From: DAIRUQ01 sp036803245
GTDB taxonomy: Bacteria > Chloroflexota > Anaerolineae > UBA1429
Reading direction: 5' to 3'
Length of the DNA: 24,893 nt
Assembly (NCBI GenBank): GCA_036803245.1
Contig: DAIRUQ010000042.1
Span: 1 to 24,893 of the forward strand
Both the position numbers and the translations under genes were made by a program. A model generated the notes under the pieces. The model did no database searches. It saw only the letters and a program-made list of their open reading frames with translations, and had not been told where the DNA came from. Positions 24,566 to 24,893 of the stretch are shown piece by piece. How positions within the stretch are numbered: the first letter of the stretch is position 1; every line of letters starts with the position of its first letter.

Positions 24566-24605
24566 CAACACCTCCTGGGGCCCAGTAGCGGGTCAGGAGG
24601 TGTTG
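24566..24605 (-). terminator. 12 bp hairpin downstream of the tRNA gene
   Basis: A perfect inverted repeat CAACACCTCCTG / CAGGAGGTGTTG around a 16-base GC-rich loop. It starts 14 bases after the tRNA 3' end on the minus strand. There is no T-run. It probably ends the tRNA transcript or protects its 3' trailer. The rest of the 24338-24619 spacer holds only the dnaE promoter. Confidence 0.55.
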
Positions 24606-24619
24606 TGAGTATCACGCCA

Positions 24620-24692
24620 AGCCACCCTCGAGACTTGAACTCGAAACCTGGCGCTTACGAAGCGTCTGCTCTACCGATTGAGCTAGGGTGGC
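24620..24692 (-). tRNA. tRNA-Thr (anticodon CGU)
   Basis: A full cloverleaf of 72 nt plus discriminator U. The acceptor stem is GCCACCC/GGGTGGC, the D arm GCTC-AATCGGTA-GAGC, the anticodon loop TTCGTAA (anticodon CGU, reads ACG), the variable loop AGGTT and the T arm TCGAG-TTCAAGT-CTCGA. G1-C72, C2-G71, G35 and U36 fit threonine identity. The 3' CCA is not encoded. The anticodon stem GACGC/GCGCC has one A-C mismatch at 28-42; all other stems pair fully. Confidence 0.95.
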
Positions 24693-24723
24693 ACCGCCGC
24701 GCCCGAGAGCGCAGAGCGGAGCC

Positions 24724-24752
24724 AGTATAGCGGGGCGGCGCGCCACCGTCAA
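24724..24752 (-). promoter_or_regulatory. tRNA-Thr promoter
   Basis: On the minus strand TTGACG (24747-24752), a 17 bp spacer and TATACT (24724-24729), both close to consensus. It lies between the stop of the upstream isomerase-like gene and the tRNA, 31 bp before the mature 5' end. Confidence 0.75.
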
Positions 24753-24764
24753 ATCGGCATCGTG

Positions 24765-24893
24765 TCAGGCGAATAGGCCGTCTCGCAGGCCACGCAGGTA
24801 GGCCACGCTCTCCAGCGTGCTGGAGGCATAGTCGGCCTTGCCCTCATACTCGCTGACCACACCGCCCTGGTAGCCGCGATCGGCCAGCGTCGC
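24765..24893 (-). CDS. Sugar phosphate isomerase/epimerase-like protein, C-terminal fragment
   Basis: The last 42 codons of a gene entering from the right edge, ending at TGA 24765-24767. The visible part, with LADRGYQGGVVSEYEG followed by SSTLESVAYLRGLRDGL, matches the final strand and helix of xylose-isomerase-like TIM barrels (AP-endonuclease family 2). In these the Glu of 'EYEG' is often a metal ligand. With so little sequence the subfamily cannot be told. It reads toward the tRNA. Confidence 0.6.
   Translation of the reverse strand, partial: ATLADRGYQGGVVSEYEGKADYASSTLESVAYLRGLRDGLFA

Noticed and set aside
24467..24730. 87-residue open frame on the plus strand, with AGGAGGT inside the 24594-24605 hairpin arm ahead of a GTG
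   Set aside because: It lies antisense to the tRNA gene and through its promoter; the Shine-Dalgarno-like match is part of the inverted repeat.
1..24893. CRISPR arrays, insertion sequences, prophage or integron elements
   Set aside because: No regularly spaced direct repeats, transposase or integrase motifs, or long terminal inverted repeats were seen by eye.

Overview
The window is a GC-rich bacterial chromosome segment with short intergenic gaps and mostly housekeeping or catabolic genes. It contains no transposase, integrase, CRISPR array or rRNA. LexA with a Gram-positive-type SOS box (GAAC-N4-GTTC), an actinobacterial-type myo-inositol-phosphate synthase, a DnaE with a complete PHP metal site, and several carbohydrate-active genes suggest a Terrabacteria lineage, most likely Chloroflexota. 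This is inferred from gene style, not from a marker phylogeny. A run of exactly 100 N (20750-20849) marks it as a scaffold with an unsized join.

Layout. 1-1472 (-): a zinc-type alcohol dehydrogenase followed by a truncated DUF4062/TIR-like gene. 1629-4785 (+): a signalling pair, a response regulator fused to a degenerate histidine-kinase module, overlapping a membrane sensor kinase with intact catalytic boxes. 4815-5825 (-) and 6073-6990 (+): an NAD-dependent epimerase and a Tat-type metallophosphoesterase, divergent from an AT-rich promoter region. 6982-10578 (-): an operon of UroD-like protein, GH101/DUF5696-like glycoside hydrolase and free-methionine-R-sulfoxide reductase. 10752-13451 (+): the divergent GH1 beta-glucosidase and M20 amidohydrolase pair. 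13478-15897 (-): a tandem alpha/beta-hydrolase esterase coupled to the ribosome-rescue factor arfB. 15961-18324 (-): ino1 preceded by a DegT-type aminotransferase. 18440-20210 (+): a GNAT acetyltransferase and a HEPN-like protein. 20307-20749 (+): lexA, cut by the gap. 20850-24337 (-): dnaE, its last residues lost in the gap. 24620-24692 (-): tRNA-Thr(CGU). 24765-24893 (-): the C-terminus of a sugar-isomerase-like TIM-barrel protein.

How the parts fit. The middle third reads as a carbohydrate/conjugate breakdown island: two glycosidases of different families, an amidohydrolase, an esterase, a UroD-like protein and, at the edges, oxidoreductases. The right third is information processing (SOS repressor, replicative polymerase, tRNA). 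Promoters are unusually legible: most transcription units start with a TTGnnn-16/18 bp-TAnnnT pair, usually with 17 bp spacing. Strong GC hairpins without U-tracts lie at several unit ends.

I see no clear candidate for a wholly new multi-gene system. The observations most worth following are the receiver/pseudokinase fusion beside an active kinase, the HEPN-like protein beside lexA, the tandem esterase whose second nucleophile is Asp, and the UroD-like/glycosidase operon facing a GH1/M20 pair.
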